Shown piece by piece: positions 19,090 through 26,926 of a DNA stretch of 64,000 nt. The DNA comes from an uncultured Lachnospiraceae bacterium. GTDB lineage: Bacteria; Bacillota; Clostridia; Lachnospirales; Lachnospiraceae. The DNA is taken from contig CAJUGD010000012.1 in assembly GCA_910586205.1 (NCBI GenBank), positions 34,322 through 98,321 of the forward strand, in the 5' to 3' direction. The position numbers were made by a program, and so were the translations under genes. The notes beneath the pieces were generated by a model that did not search any database, had not been told where the DNA came from, and worked only from the letters and a program-made list of their open reading frames with translations. The stretch's first letter is position 1. Each line of letters begins with the position of its first letter.

Positions 19090-20109
19090 ATGAAACGAAT
19101 CCTGATGATCGCCACCGGCGGAACCATTGCCTGCCAAAGAAGCGGCTCTGGTTTAAAACCTCTTATATCCTCTGACGAACTTTTAAGCTATGTTCCGGAA
19201 GTGCATCAGTTCTGTCATGCCGATACACTTCAGCTTCTGAATATTGACAGTACCAACATGCAGCCCTGCCACTGGCTAAAAATTGCCTCTGCCATACGCA
19301 GCCATTATGACACCTATGACGGTTTTGTAATATGCCACGGCACAGACACCATGGCCTACACGGCAGCAGCCCTGTCCTATCTCATTCAGAACTCATTAAA
19401 ACCCATTGTTGTCACTGGTTCTCAAAAGCCTATTGACCTGGAGATTACAGATGCCAAAACCAACTTAACAGACAGTCTGCTCTTTGCCTGCCACGATCAT
19501 GCCTATGGCGTTGTGATTGTCTTTGACGGAAAGGTTATTGCCGGAACCCGCGGAAAAAAGGAGCGGACGAAAAGCTACAATGCATTTTCCAGCATTAATT
19601 TTCCCTATATTGCCACGATTCAGGATCACCGGGTGATTTTCTATCTGGATGATAAAGCCCTGCAAAGCAAACCCATTCATTTTTACGAAAAGCTGAATGA
19701 CCGGGTGGCTCTTTTGAAGCTGATCCCCTCTATGGATGCCAAGGTTCTGGCCTATTTGTCTGATCATTATGACGCTATAATCATCGAATCCTTTGGCGTA
19801 GGCGGTCTTCCCTCCTATGAATCCGGCGACTTTTGCAAAGCCATTCAACAGTGGATAAAAGCCAATAAGACAGTGATCATGACTACTCAGGTAACCAATG
19901 AGGGCAGCAATATGTCTGTGTATGAGGTCGGCAAATCCATTAAGCAGGAACTAGGACTTTTAGAAGCCTATGACATGACCTTAGAAGCCACTGTTACCAA
20001 GCTTATGTGGATCCTCGGGCAGACAAAAGATCCAAAACAAATCCAGCAAATGTTTTATCAGACTATAAACCGGGATATGCTATATACATCAGCCGTTTCC
20101 CTCTCTTGA
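19090..20109 (+). CDS. ansA: Type I (cytoplasmic) L-asparaginase
   Basis: A 339-residue asparaginase that hydrolyses L-asparagine to aspartate and ammonia. The catalytic Thr lies in ATGGTIAC at the N-terminus, and the second Thr-Asp pair in CHGTDTMAYTAAALSY near residue 85. VVTGSQKPID and the DAKTNL block complete the active site. No signal peptide is visible, so it is the cytoplasmic type I enzyme. It overlaps the convergent spoVAF-like gene by 21 bases. Confidence 0.93.
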   Translation: MKRILMIATGGTIACQRSGSGLKPLISSDELLSYVPEVHQFCHADTLQLLNIDSTNMQPCHWLKIASAIRSHYDTYDGFVICHGTDTMAYTAAALSYLIQNSLKPIVVTGSQKPIDLEITDAKTNLTDSLLFACHDHAYGVVIVFDGKVIAGTRGKKERTKSYNAFSSINFPYIATIQDHRVIFYLDDKALQSKPIHFYEKLNDRVALLKLIPSMDAKVLAYLSDHYDAIIIESFGVGGLPSYESGDFCKAIQQWIKANKTVIMTTQVTNEGSNMSVYEVGKSIKQELGLLEAYDMTLEATVTKLMWILGQTKDPKQIQQMFYQTINRDMLYTSAVSLS

Positions 20110-21525
20110 CATAGGAAGCCGTCCCCGAAGAAAACGCTTTTTCAGCTCCCCCCATTTAAACGGAATCAACGGATAAATATAACTCTTTCCTGCAATGGTT
20201 TTATTAAATACAATCGCACAGACAGAGATCAACAGACCTGCCCCATATCCCCATACATTGAAGATTGCTGTCAATATCAGAATCATTACACGCATAAATT
20301 TTAATGCATAGCCCAGTTCAAAGCTGGACTGACTATAATTGGCCACTGTTACAAAAGCCATATAAAGCATAGTCTCAGAGTTAAACCATCCAGACTTTAC
20401 CGAATATTCTCCCAACACTATACCTGCAATCACACTTAAAGGTGTAGTCAGCATATTGGGCGTATTGATAGCTGCCAGCCGTAATCCGTCGATGGCAAAT
20501 TCCAGAATAAGAAGCTGATAGATTAAAGGTACAAAGGAAGGATCCTCTACGCGAATAAAATCAAGCCAAGGCGGAAGCATCTGAGGATTCATCATGAAAA
20601 GCAGCCAGGTCGGCGTCAAAAGCAGACATAAAAGCGCTGTAGCCATTCTGGACAATCTTAGATAGGTTCCTGTAATGGGAGGAAAATAATAATCATCCGC
20701 TTCTTCTATGATATCAAACACAGAAGACGGCAGGATCATGGCAGCAGGCGAGTTATCTACCAGAATTACAATATTTCCTTCCAAAATACAGGCTGCTGCT
20801 GTGTCAGGCCGCTCTGAAAATTTAAATTTAGGAAATGGATTATACCATTTATGAGGATAAATGCATTCTGCCAGACTCTCCTGATTCATAGTCAAAGCAT
20901 CTACCTTCAGATTTTGAATTTGATCCTTGATCTTTTTCAGCAGATCCTCATCCTGCCTTCCGTTCATATAACAAATGGCAATATCTGTATGAGAGCTGTT
21001 TCCTGCCGTCATAATCTCCATGGTAAGTTTCGGATCCCGAATCCTCCGCCGGATCAAGGCTGTGTTAAAAATAAGTGTTTCCACAAAACCATCCCGGGAT
21101 CCCCGCATTACCTTGTCCTTCTCAGGCTCTCCCACTCCTCTGGCCGGATAGGTTCGGCAGTCAATGGTCATACAGACCTCAAACCCATCTATAAACAGGC
21201 AGGAAATACCGGTCAGAAGCTGCACCAGCATGTCATCTTCCTTTTTCACCAGTCCGATCTCACCATAAGGCAGATACTTTTTGGAAAATCCGTAAGCATC
21301 CTCCGGCATATCTTCTTCCTTGATGGCCCACCAGGACTGCATCATTTTCAGCAGCACCTCGTCCTTTGTAAATCCATCTACAAAGAATAAAGCTGCCTTT
21401 TTTCCTGCTATGGTAAATGTCCTGTATACAATATCAAAATTCTTATCCGCCTGCAGCACCTGTTTCAGCCGCTCTACATTTTCTGACAAAGATTTCGAAA
21501 ATTCCATGCCATTCCTCCGCATCAT
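20089..21525 (-). CDS. spoVAF: Spore germination protein, SpoVAF/GerA family
   Basis: A 478-residue membrane protein of the GerA/SpoVAF family, found in the inner spore membrane and needed for nutrient-triggered germination. The soluble N-terminal half contains the conserved RGSRDGFVETLIFNTALIRRRIRDP block near residue 145. The C-terminal half holds about five membrane helices, including RLSRMATALLCLLLTPTW and a Pro-rich loop. The short N-terminus without the long hydrophilic extension of GerAA favours SpoVAF. It stands alone, outside a spoVA operon. It implies that the host can make spores. Confidence 0.85.
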   Translation of the reverse strand: MMRRNGMEFSKSLSENVERLKQVLQADKNFDIVYRTFTIAGKKAALFFVDGFTKDEVLLKMMQSWWAIKEEDMPEDAYGFSKKYLPYGEIGLVKKEDDMLVQLLTGISCLFIDGFEVCMTIDCRTYPARGVGEPEKDKVMRGSRDGFVETLIFNTALIRRRIRDPKLTMEIMTAGNSSHTDIAICYMNGRQDEDLLKKIKDQIQNLKVDALTMNQESLAECIYPHKWYNPFPKFKFSERPDTAAACILEGNIVILVDNSPAAMILPSSVFDIIEEADDYYFPPITGTYLRLSRMATALLCLLLTPTWLLFMMNPQMLPPWLDFIRVEDPSFVPLIYQLLILEFAIDGLRLAAINTPNMLTTPLSVIAGIVLGEYSVKSGWFNSETMLYMAFVTVANYSQSSFELGYALKFMRVMILILTAIFNVWGYGAGLLISVCAIVFNKTIAGKSYIYPLIPFKWGELKKRFLRGRLPMSREGNG

Positions 21526-21687
21526 GTTTGTATTTTATTCCATCAGTATGCGCAGTTTGGACAGAATTTATCCTGTTTCATGTTGACATTCAGAAAATAT
21601 CATATGTAATTCTTTCTAAAAGCTGCCACTTATCGACATTCCTCATAATAGCCCTTGTATTTTCTTTGTATTTTTGCACAAAAAACA

Positions 21688-21716
21688 TTGACTATTTTTT
21701 CAAAAAATGGTATATT
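21688..21716 (+). promoter_or_regulatory. Promoter of the GH5 leader
   Basis: TTGACT (21688-21693) and TATATT (21711-21716) are separated by exactly 17 bases. Transcription would begin near 21723, giving a ~160-base leader. The stretch 21526-21687 before it holds nothing I can identify. Confidence 0.7.
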
Positions 21717-21722
21717 CTACAT

Positions 21723-21818
21723 TAGTAAGACGCACGCCGTGCCGATTACATCTTTAACTGGTATGGGGATACCAAGCAAAGCTTTATAGTGTAACGGTTT
21801 ATGATCGTGACCGGAGGG
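21723..21818 (+). promoter_or_regulatory. Structured leader RNA of unknown class (riboswitch-like)
   Basis: Between the promoter and an intrinsic terminator lies about 96 bases that can fold. A 5-bp stem GGTAT/ATACC (21760-21764, 21769-21773) is capped by GGGG and followed directly by AAGCAAAGCT. A CGGT/ACCG stem comes further on. The order promoter, folded domain, terminator, gene is what a transcription-control riboswitch looks like. The GCAAAGC core slightly recalls the c-di-GMP-I (GEMM) aptamer, but the other conserved GEMM positions are not convincing. The ligand is unknown. Confidence 0.45.
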
Positions 21819-21856
21819 ACTGCTTTCTATGGGGGAAAAGCAGTTCTTTCTTTTAT
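21819..21856 (+). terminator. Intrinsic terminator in the GH5 leader
   Basis: ACTGCTTT (21819-21826) pairs with AAAGCAGT (21837-21844), followed by TCTTTCTTTTATTT. It ends about 28 bases before the GH5 start, so read-through must be controlled for the gene to be expressed. Confidence 0.75.
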
Positions 21857-21883
21857 TTCTCAATAAGAAAGGGGAATATTTTC

Positions 21884-22957
21884 ATGTATGTAAAAAAATA
21901 CCGTGTTCTGCTTATCAGCCTGCTCTCAGCCGTCTTGCTGACCACAGGTACTTTTTCCATATCAACTTCCAAAGCATTTGCAGATTCTTTGAATCCTCCG
22001 CCCGTTCCCGTATCAGATTCACCATCCGCAACATCTTCTTCCCCTGTTGCTGCTCACGGCAATCTTCATGTAGACGGCCCTGGTTTAACAGACTGCCACG
22101 GCGAAAAGTATCAGCTTCGAGGCATGTCTACTCACGGCATTGCCTGGTTTCCTCAATATATCACCTTGGAAACTTTTTGCACCCTCCGGGACGACTGGAA
22201 TACCAACTGTATCCGTCTGGCCATGTACACGGAAGAATATAACGGCTATTGCAGCGGCGGAAACCAGGATGAGCTAAAGGCCCTGATCCAAAAAGGTGTT
22301 GACTATGCTACAGAACTTGGCATGTATGTAATCCTGGACTGGCATGTGTTAAATGACCGGGATCCGAATGTCCACAAAACAGAAGCCCGTGCATTCTTCC
22401 AAGAAATGTCTTCCCTTTATAAAAACCATAAAAATGTACTGTATGAAATCTGCAATGAACCCAATTCCAATGTTACCTGGGATAGTATTAAAAGCTATGC
22501 CAGGGAAGTGATTCCTGTCATCCGTGCCAATGATCCGGATGCAGTTATTATTGTAGGGACTCCCACCTGGAGTCAGGACATCCATCAGGCTGCTTCTGCT
22601 CCTTTAGAATATGAAAATGTTCTGTATGCCCTGCACTTTTATGCTGCCACTCACACAGACTGGCTTCGTCAGCGCTTAGAAACCTGTATTGCACAGGGAC
22701 TTCCTGTATTTGTCAGTGAGTTCGGCACCTGCGATGCCTCTGGCAATGGCAGCAATGATTTCCATCAGGCAGCTCAATGGCTTGATCTGTTAGACAACTA
22801 TTCCATCAGCTATTGCTGCTGGAACCTTGCCAACAAAGCTGAAGCCAGCAGTGTGCTTTCTCCGGACTGCAAAAAGATCTCCGGATGGAGCCTTGATGAA
22901 CTAAGTGAGTCCGGAAAATGGATATTCGAACAGTTTCGCTCCCGTAGTCTTCATTAA
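21884..22957 (+). CDS. Secreted glycoside hydrolase family 5 (cellulase-like)
   Basis: A 357-residue exported endoglucanase-like enzyme. A signal peptide (VLLISLLSAVLLTTGTFS) ends near the Ala of SKAFAD, and a Pro/Ser-rich linker leads into the catalytic barrel. The acid/base Glu is in EICNEPNSN near residue 190 and the nucleophile Glu in VSEFGTCD near residue 277, both on the expected strands of a GH5 barrel. ILDWHVLNDRDPN is the usual His block. There is no carbohydrate-binding or anchoring domain. It could act on cellulose, mannan or mixed-linkage glucan. Expression is probably controlled by the leader just upstream. Confidence 0.9.
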   Translation: MYVKKYRVLLISLLSAVLLTTGTFSISTSKAFADSLNPPPVPVSDSPSATSSSPVAAHGNLHVDGPGLTDCHGEKYQLRGMSTHGIAWFPQYITLETFCTLRDDWNTNCIRLAMYTEEYNGYCSGGNQDELKALIQKGVDYATELGMYVILDWHVLNDRDPNVHKTEARAFFQEMSSLYKNHKNVLYEICNEPNSNVTWDSIKSYAREVIPVIRANDPDAVIIVGTPTWSQDIHQAASAPLEYENVLYALHFYAATHTDWLRQRLETCIAQGLPVFVSEFGTCDASGNGSNDFHQAAQWLDLLDNYSISYCCWNLANKAEASSVLSPDCKKISGWSLDELSESGKWIFEQFRSRSLH

Positions 22958-22959
22958 GG

Positions 22960-23001
22960 GAAACCGTAACTGTCCGACTCTGCCGAACAAGAAACGGTTT
23001 C
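22960..23001 (+). terminator. Weak terminator-like hairpin after the GH5 gene
   Basis: GAAACCGT (22960-22967) pairs with ACGGTTTC (22994-23001). The following TATTTGAATT is a poor T tract. Confidence 0.4.
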
Positions 23002-23009
23002 TATTTGAA

Positions 23010-23038
23010 TTGCCTAAATAGCCACAATGGTTTATACT
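23010..23038 (+). promoter_or_regulatory. Candidate promoter for the aldo/keto reductase
   Basis: TTGCCT (23010-23015) and TATACT (23033-23038) are separated by 17 bases. The gene starts 32 bases later behind an AAGGAGG site. Confidence 0.5.
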
Positions 23039-23069
23039 ATTTAAAAGCACAACAAGGAGGATTTTCCCT

Positions 23070-24107
23070 ATGACTAAAATCACTTTAGGCAAAACAGGTA
23101 TTACCACTGACCGGAACGGATTCGGAGCCTTGCCCATTCAGAGGATTCCCTCAGAGGATGCTGTAAAGCTTCTCAGAAAAGCTTATGACGGCGGCATCAC
23201 TTTCTTTGATACAGCGCGGGCTTATACTGACAGCGAAGAAAAATTAGGCCGCGCACTGAGCGATGTGCGAAGCCATATTTATATTGCCACCAAAACAGCC
23301 AGTGAAAATGCTGACGGCTTCTGGAAGGATTTGGAGACCAGCCTGACCCTTTTGAAAACAGATTATATTGATATCTATCAATTCCACAATCCTTCTTTCT
23401 GCCCCAAACCCGGCGATGGAAGCGGACTTTATGAAGCGGCGCTGAAGGCAAAAGAACAGGGAAAAATCCGTTTTATTGCCATTACCAATCACCGTCTTGC
23501 CGTAGCCCGGGAAGCCATTGCCTGCGGTCTTTATGATACCCTGCAGTTCCCCTTCTGCTACCTGTCCGGTGAGCCGGAGCTTGAACTGGTCCGCGGCTGC
23601 CAAAAACAGAATATGGGTTTTATTGCCATGAAGTCTTTGTCCGGTGGACTGATTACCAATTCAGCCGCAGCATATGCTTTTATCTCCCAGTACCCAAATG
23701 TACTTCCCATATGGGGCGTTCAGAGGGAACAGGAACTGGATGAGTTTTTAAGCTACATAGAGCACCCGCCGGTTATGACAGCAGATATCCAGGAATTGAT
23801 TGCACAGGATCGGAAGCAGCTCTGCGGAAGCTTCTGCCGGGGCTGCGGCTATTGTATGCCCTGTCCGGCAGGCATTGAGATCAACAACTGCGCCCGCATG
23901 TCCCTGCTGCTGCGCCGGTCTCCTTCTGCTTCCCATCTCTCCCCGGAAGGTCAGGAAAAAATGATGAAGATTAAGGAATGCCTTCACTGTGGACAGTGTG
24001 CTGACAGATGTCCTTATGGTCTGAATACCCCAGAGCTTTTGGAACGGAATCTAAAAGATTATGAGGAAGTTTTAGCCGGCAAAGAAATGACTTCGGATAA
24101 CTTCTAA
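23070..24107 (+). CDS. Aldo/keto reductase with C-terminal 4Fe-4S domain
   Basis: A 345-residue oxidoreductase. The AKR barrel shows the catalytic Asp and Tyr in FFDTARAYTDSEEKLG, the Lys in YIATKTASE and the His in IYQFHNPSF. The C-terminal 90 residues carry two ferredoxin-like clusters, CRGCGYCMPCPAGIEI near residue 255 and CLHCGQCADRCPYGL near residue 306. This fused type is common in anaerobes and probably links NAD(P)H-dependent carbonyl reduction to iron-sulfur electron transfer. The substrate is unknown. A strong terminator follows. Confidence 0.9.
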   Translation: MTKITLGKTGITTDRNGFGALPIQRIPSEDAVKLLRKAYDGGITFFDTARAYTDSEEKLGRALSDVRSHIYIATKTASENADGFWKDLETSLTLLKTDYIDIYQFHNPSFCPKPGDGSGLYEAALKAKEQGKIRFIAITNHRLAVAREAIACGLYDTLQFPFCYLSGEPELELVRGCQKQNMGFIAMKSLSGGLITNSAAAYAFISQYPNVLPIWGVQREQELDEFLSYIEHPPVMTADIQELIAQDRKQLCGSFCRGCGYCMPCPAGIEINNCARMSLLLRRSPSASHLSPEGQEKMMKIKECLHCGQCADRCPYGLNTPELLERNLKDYEEVLAGKEMTSDNF

Positions 24108-24115
24108 ATCATATG

Positions 24116-24160
24116 AAAAAGCCGCAGCCATCCAGTCAATCTGAATGGCTGCGGCTTTTT
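24116..24160 (+). terminator. Bidirectional terminator
   Basis: AAAAAGCCGCAGCCAT and ATGGCTGCGGCTTTTT form a long GC-rich stem (24116-24131 with 24145-24160) flanked by A and T tracts. It serves both the reductase gene and the converging trmL operon. Confidence 0.9.
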
Positions 24161-24656
24161 AATCCCTCCACTCCAATCGGTGCAGCCTTCCTTCCATAGT
24201 CATCTGTTCAAATCCATTCTGCCGCAGAGCCTCATAAAGCAAAATTGCCGCAGAATTTGCCAGGTTCAGGGAACGAATCTCCCCCCACATGGGAATCCTT
24301 ATACAGTTTTCCTGATTCTTTATTAAAAGCTCCTCCGGAATCCCCCCGCTTTCCTTTCCAAACATTAAATAACAGTCTGGTTCATATGCTATCTCTGTAT
24401 AGACCTTTTTCGCCTTGGTTGTAGCCATATAGATCTTTGCATCAGGATTTTTTTCCAAAAAATCTGAAAAATCACAGTAAACTGTTACATCCAGCTTATC
24501 CCAATAATCCAATCCGGCTCTCCGGATCGCCTTATCATTGAGCTTAAATCCCAGCGGCTCAATCAAATGCAGGCGGGTATTGGTAGCCACACAGGTTCTT
24601 CCTATATTTCCCGTGTTCAGCGGCATTTCCGGCTCATATAAAATAATATTCATCAT
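24159..24656 (-). CDS. trmL: tRNA (cytidine/uridine-2'-O-)-methyltransferase TrmL
   Basis: A 165-residue SPOUT methyltransferase that methylates the ribose of the wobble nucleotide 34 in tRNA-Leu species. It begins with the family block NIILYEPEMPLNTGNIGRTC and has LMFGKESGGIPEE near residue 95 and IPMWGEIRSLNLANSAAI near the C-terminus, which build the AdoMet-binding knot. Length is normal. It is the last gene of a five-gene minus-strand run and overlaps the aminotransferase gene by four bases, which suggests translational coupling. Confidence 0.93.
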   Translation of the reverse strand: MMNIILYEPEMPLNTGNIGRTCVATNTRLHLIEPLGFKLNDKAIRRAGLDYWDKLDVTVYCDFSDFLEKNPDAKIYMATTKAKKVYTEIAYEPDCYLMFGKESGGIPEELLIKNQENCIRIPMWGEIRSLNLANSAAILLYEALRQNGFEQMTMEGRLHRLEWRD

Positions 24657-25819
24657 TTCCCATCCAGCCTCTTTACAAAGCGCTCAATCCGACCGAGAGC
24701 TTCCTTCAGGCTCTTAAGAGAATATGCATAAGAAACTCTCAGATACCCTTCACCGCTGTCTCCAAAGGCTGTCCCCGGAACTACTGCCACCTTTTCCTCC
24801 TGCAGAAGCCGGTTGGCAAATTCATCTGATGTCATTCCAAAGCGCTTAATGCTGGGAAATGCATAAAACGCCCCTAAAGGCTCAAAACACTCCAGCCCCA
24901 TCTCCTCAAAAGCATGAAGCAGATATCTTCTCCGCTGATCATAGGACTCCCGCATATGACGCACATCCTCATCACTGTTTTTCATGGCGTCAATAGCCGC
25001 ATACTGGCTGGTAGTAGGAGCACACATAATGGCAAACTGATGGATCTTCAGCATCTGCTTTAAAATAATTTCCGGTGCACAGGCATACCCAAGACGCCAG
25101 CCTGTCATGGCAAATGCCTTGGAAAATCCGTTGATCAGCACAGTCCTCTCTCTCATCCCTGGAATTGAGGCAATGGACACATGCTCCTCTCCATAGGTCA
25201 ACTCCCCATAGATTTCGTCGGAAAGCACAAACAAATCATGCTCCTCCACAATTTTAGCTATTTCTTCCAAATGCTCCTGCCGCATTACTGCCCCGGTAGG
25301 ATTGTTAGGAAACGGCAATACCAAAATCTTGGACTTCGGAGTAATCTTCTCCCGCAGCTTTTCCGGTGTCAGGCGAAATTCGTCCTTTTCCTCCAACTCA
25401 ATAGGCACTGCCACACCCCCTGCCAGCACGGCACAAGGCACATAAGACACAAAGCTGGGCTGAGGCACCAGCACCTCATCTCCTGGATCCAACATAGCAC
25501 GCATGGCAATATCAATGGCCTCGCTGCCTCCCACCGTAACCAGTATCTCCTTGTCCGGGTCATAGTTTAAGCTGCATCTGCGTTTCAGATAATTATGTAT
25601 TTCCACCCGCAGATCACGAAGTCCTGCATTAGCTGTATAAAAAGTCCGGCCCTTTTCCAGAGAATAGATCCCCTCCTCCCGGATGTGCCATGGCGTGTCA
25701 AAATCCGGCTCACCCACACCTAAAGAGATGGCATCCTTCATCTCGCTTACAATGTCAAAAAATTTCCTGATTCCAGAAGGCGGAATCGTCACAATCTTCT
25801 CTGATAATGGATTTCTCAC
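24653..25819 (-). CDS. PLP-dependent aminotransferase, class I/II
   Basis: A 388-residue fold-type I aminotransferase. The PLP lysine is in NGFSKAFAMTGWRLGY near residue 232; PFPNNPTGAVM and SDEIYGELTYG are the other cofactor-binding blocks, and LRVSYAYS supplies the substrate-carboxylate Arg. The substrate is not clear: aromatic, alanine and aspartate enzymes look alike here. It overlaps the Lrp-type regulator gene upstream by four bases, so the regulator probably controls or senses this amino acid step. Confidence 0.9.
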   Translation of the reverse strand: MRNPLSEKIVTIPPSGIRKFFDIVSEMKDAISLGVGEPDFDTPWHIREEGIYSLEKGRTFYTANAGLRDLRVEIHNYLKRRCSLNYDPDKEILVTVGGSEAIDIAMRAMLDPGDEVLVPQPSFVSYVPCAVLAGGVAVPIELEEKDEFRLTPEKLREKITPKSKILVLPFPNNPTGAVMRQEHLEEIAKIVEEHDLFVLSDEIYGELTYGEEHVSIASIPGMRERTVLINGFSKAFAMTGWRLGYACAPEIILKQMLKIHQFAIMCAPTTSQYAAIDAMKNSDEDVRHMRESYDQRRRYLLHAFEEMGLECFEPLGAFYAFPSIKRFGMTSDEFANRLLQEEKVAVVPGTAFGDSGEGYLRVSYAYSLKSLKEALGRIERFVKRLDGK

Positions 25820-26298
25820 GGTGTAATCAACATCCTTTCATCCTGGAACTGGTCACAGAGAATCGTGCCGTGATCCTTATATTTTTTTAATACAAAATGA
25901 GTGGCTGTGCTCAGAACGGAATCCAAAGGCGACAGCTTATCAGAAACAAACTGAGCCACCTGCCGCATGGTCCTGCCTTCTAAGATAACCGTAAAATCAT
26001 AGGCTCCGGACATTAAATAAACCGCGTTCACCTCACTGTACTGGTAGATTCTCTCGGCAATCTTATCAAATCCCATGCCCCGCTGAGGGGTTACCTTCAC
26101 CTCGATCAGCGCAATTACCTTTTCCTCGCTGGTGTTTTCCCAATTAATCAAGGTATGGTAGCCGCAGATAATATGTTCCTTTTCCATTTCGGCAATCTCA
26201 TTTGCCACCGCTATCTCGCTTTCCCCCAGCAGAATCGCCAAATCCCGAATATCAATCCTGCTGTTTTTCTCCATCACTGCCAAAATCTTCTCTCTCAT
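25816..26298 (-). CDS. Lrp/AsnC family transcriptional regulator
   Basis: A 160-residue regulator with an N-terminal winged helix (residues ~10-55, including RDLAILLGESEIAVANEIAEME) and a C-terminal RAM ligand-binding domain with VNAVYLMSGAYDFTVILEG. I placed the start at the ATG at 26298, because AAGGAGG lies six bases before it; a longer in-frame start at 26334 has none. The gene begins inside the 3' end of the AIR-synthase-like gene. Amino acids are the usual ligands of such regulators. Confidence 0.87.
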   Translation of the reverse strand: MREKILAVMEKNSRIDIRDLAILLGESEIAVANEIAEMEKEHIICGYHTLINWENTSEEKVIALIEVKVTPQRGMGFDKIAERIYQYSEVNAVYLMSGAYDFTVILEGRTMRQVAQFVSDKLSPLDSVLSTATHFVLKKYKDHGTILCDQFQDERMLITP

Positions 26299-26926
26299 GA
26301 CTGCCTCCTTTTCCTTTCCAATAATATCCAGCATCCTTCCAATCAGGAATCACCTTTTCCAGCTCATCAGGCTGAGGACGGTTTAAAAAGCCGCGCTGCC
26401 CTGCATCTGTTATAATCCGGGAAATGCCTTTGGTAATTCTTCCGATCACTGCCCCGTTAAACCCTTTCTCTGCCAATTCTTCTACGGTTCTGCCGCCGTT
26501 TTCTGATGCCAGAAGCCAGCATCCTCCGCTGTATAAGCGATAAGGATTCAGTCCGAAAAGCTCACAGACCTCAATGGTTTCCTGCCGGATGGGAATTTTT
26601 CTTAAGGAAAACTCCACTCCAAGGCGATAAGCTCCTGTCAGGTTCCAAACCGCAGTCAAAATGCCGCCTTCACCTGCAATTTCACACTCCACAGCCCCGA
26701 AAAACTCCCATTTTCTTAATGGATGCTGCTTTTCCTCCAGAGTTACATTATATTTATCAAGAATTGTCAGCCGTTCCAGATATTCTGCCGCAAAATGGTT
26801 GCTTAACTCCTGCCGTTTCCTATCTGCAATCAGCAAGGTTCCCGCCAAACCGGCAAAGCCTGCTGCTACCAGATCCTGCCCTTCCTTCATATGCCCGGAA
26901 TAGTTGTCTGTTACAATCTGCTTCAC
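26252..26926 (-). CDS. AIR-synthase-related protein (HypE/ThiL-like fragmentary family)
   Basis: A 224-residue protein that resembles the C-terminal domain of AIR-synthase-related ATP-binding enzymes. GGILTAVWNLTGAYRLGVEFSLRKIPI followed by CELFGLNPYRLYSGGCWLLAS and GFNGAVIGRIT are the blocks that recall HypE or selenophosphate synthase. The N-terminal nucleotide-binding half is largely reduced, and no hydrogenase genes are adjacent. The function is unknown. The stop codon lies 47 bases inside the Lrp-type gene, and the start overlaps the VanW gene by four bases. Confidence 0.65.
   Translation of the reverse strand: MKQIVTDNYSGHMKEGQDLVAAGFAGLAGTLLIADRKRQELSNHFAAEYLERLTILDKYNVTLEEKQHPLRKWEFFGAVECEIAGEGGILTAVWNLTGAYRLGVEFSLRKIPIRQETIEVCELFGLNPYRLYSGGCWLLASENGGRTVEELAEKGFNGAVIGRITKGISRIITDAGQRGFLNRPQPDELEKVIPDWKDAGYYWKGKGGSHEREDFGSDGEKQQD

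Noticed and set aside
21723..21818. Firm assignment as a c-di-GMP-I riboswitch
   Set aside because: Only the GCAAAGC core and general layout agree. The tetraloop is GGGG, and the GGCAAAC and closing blocks are not convincing.
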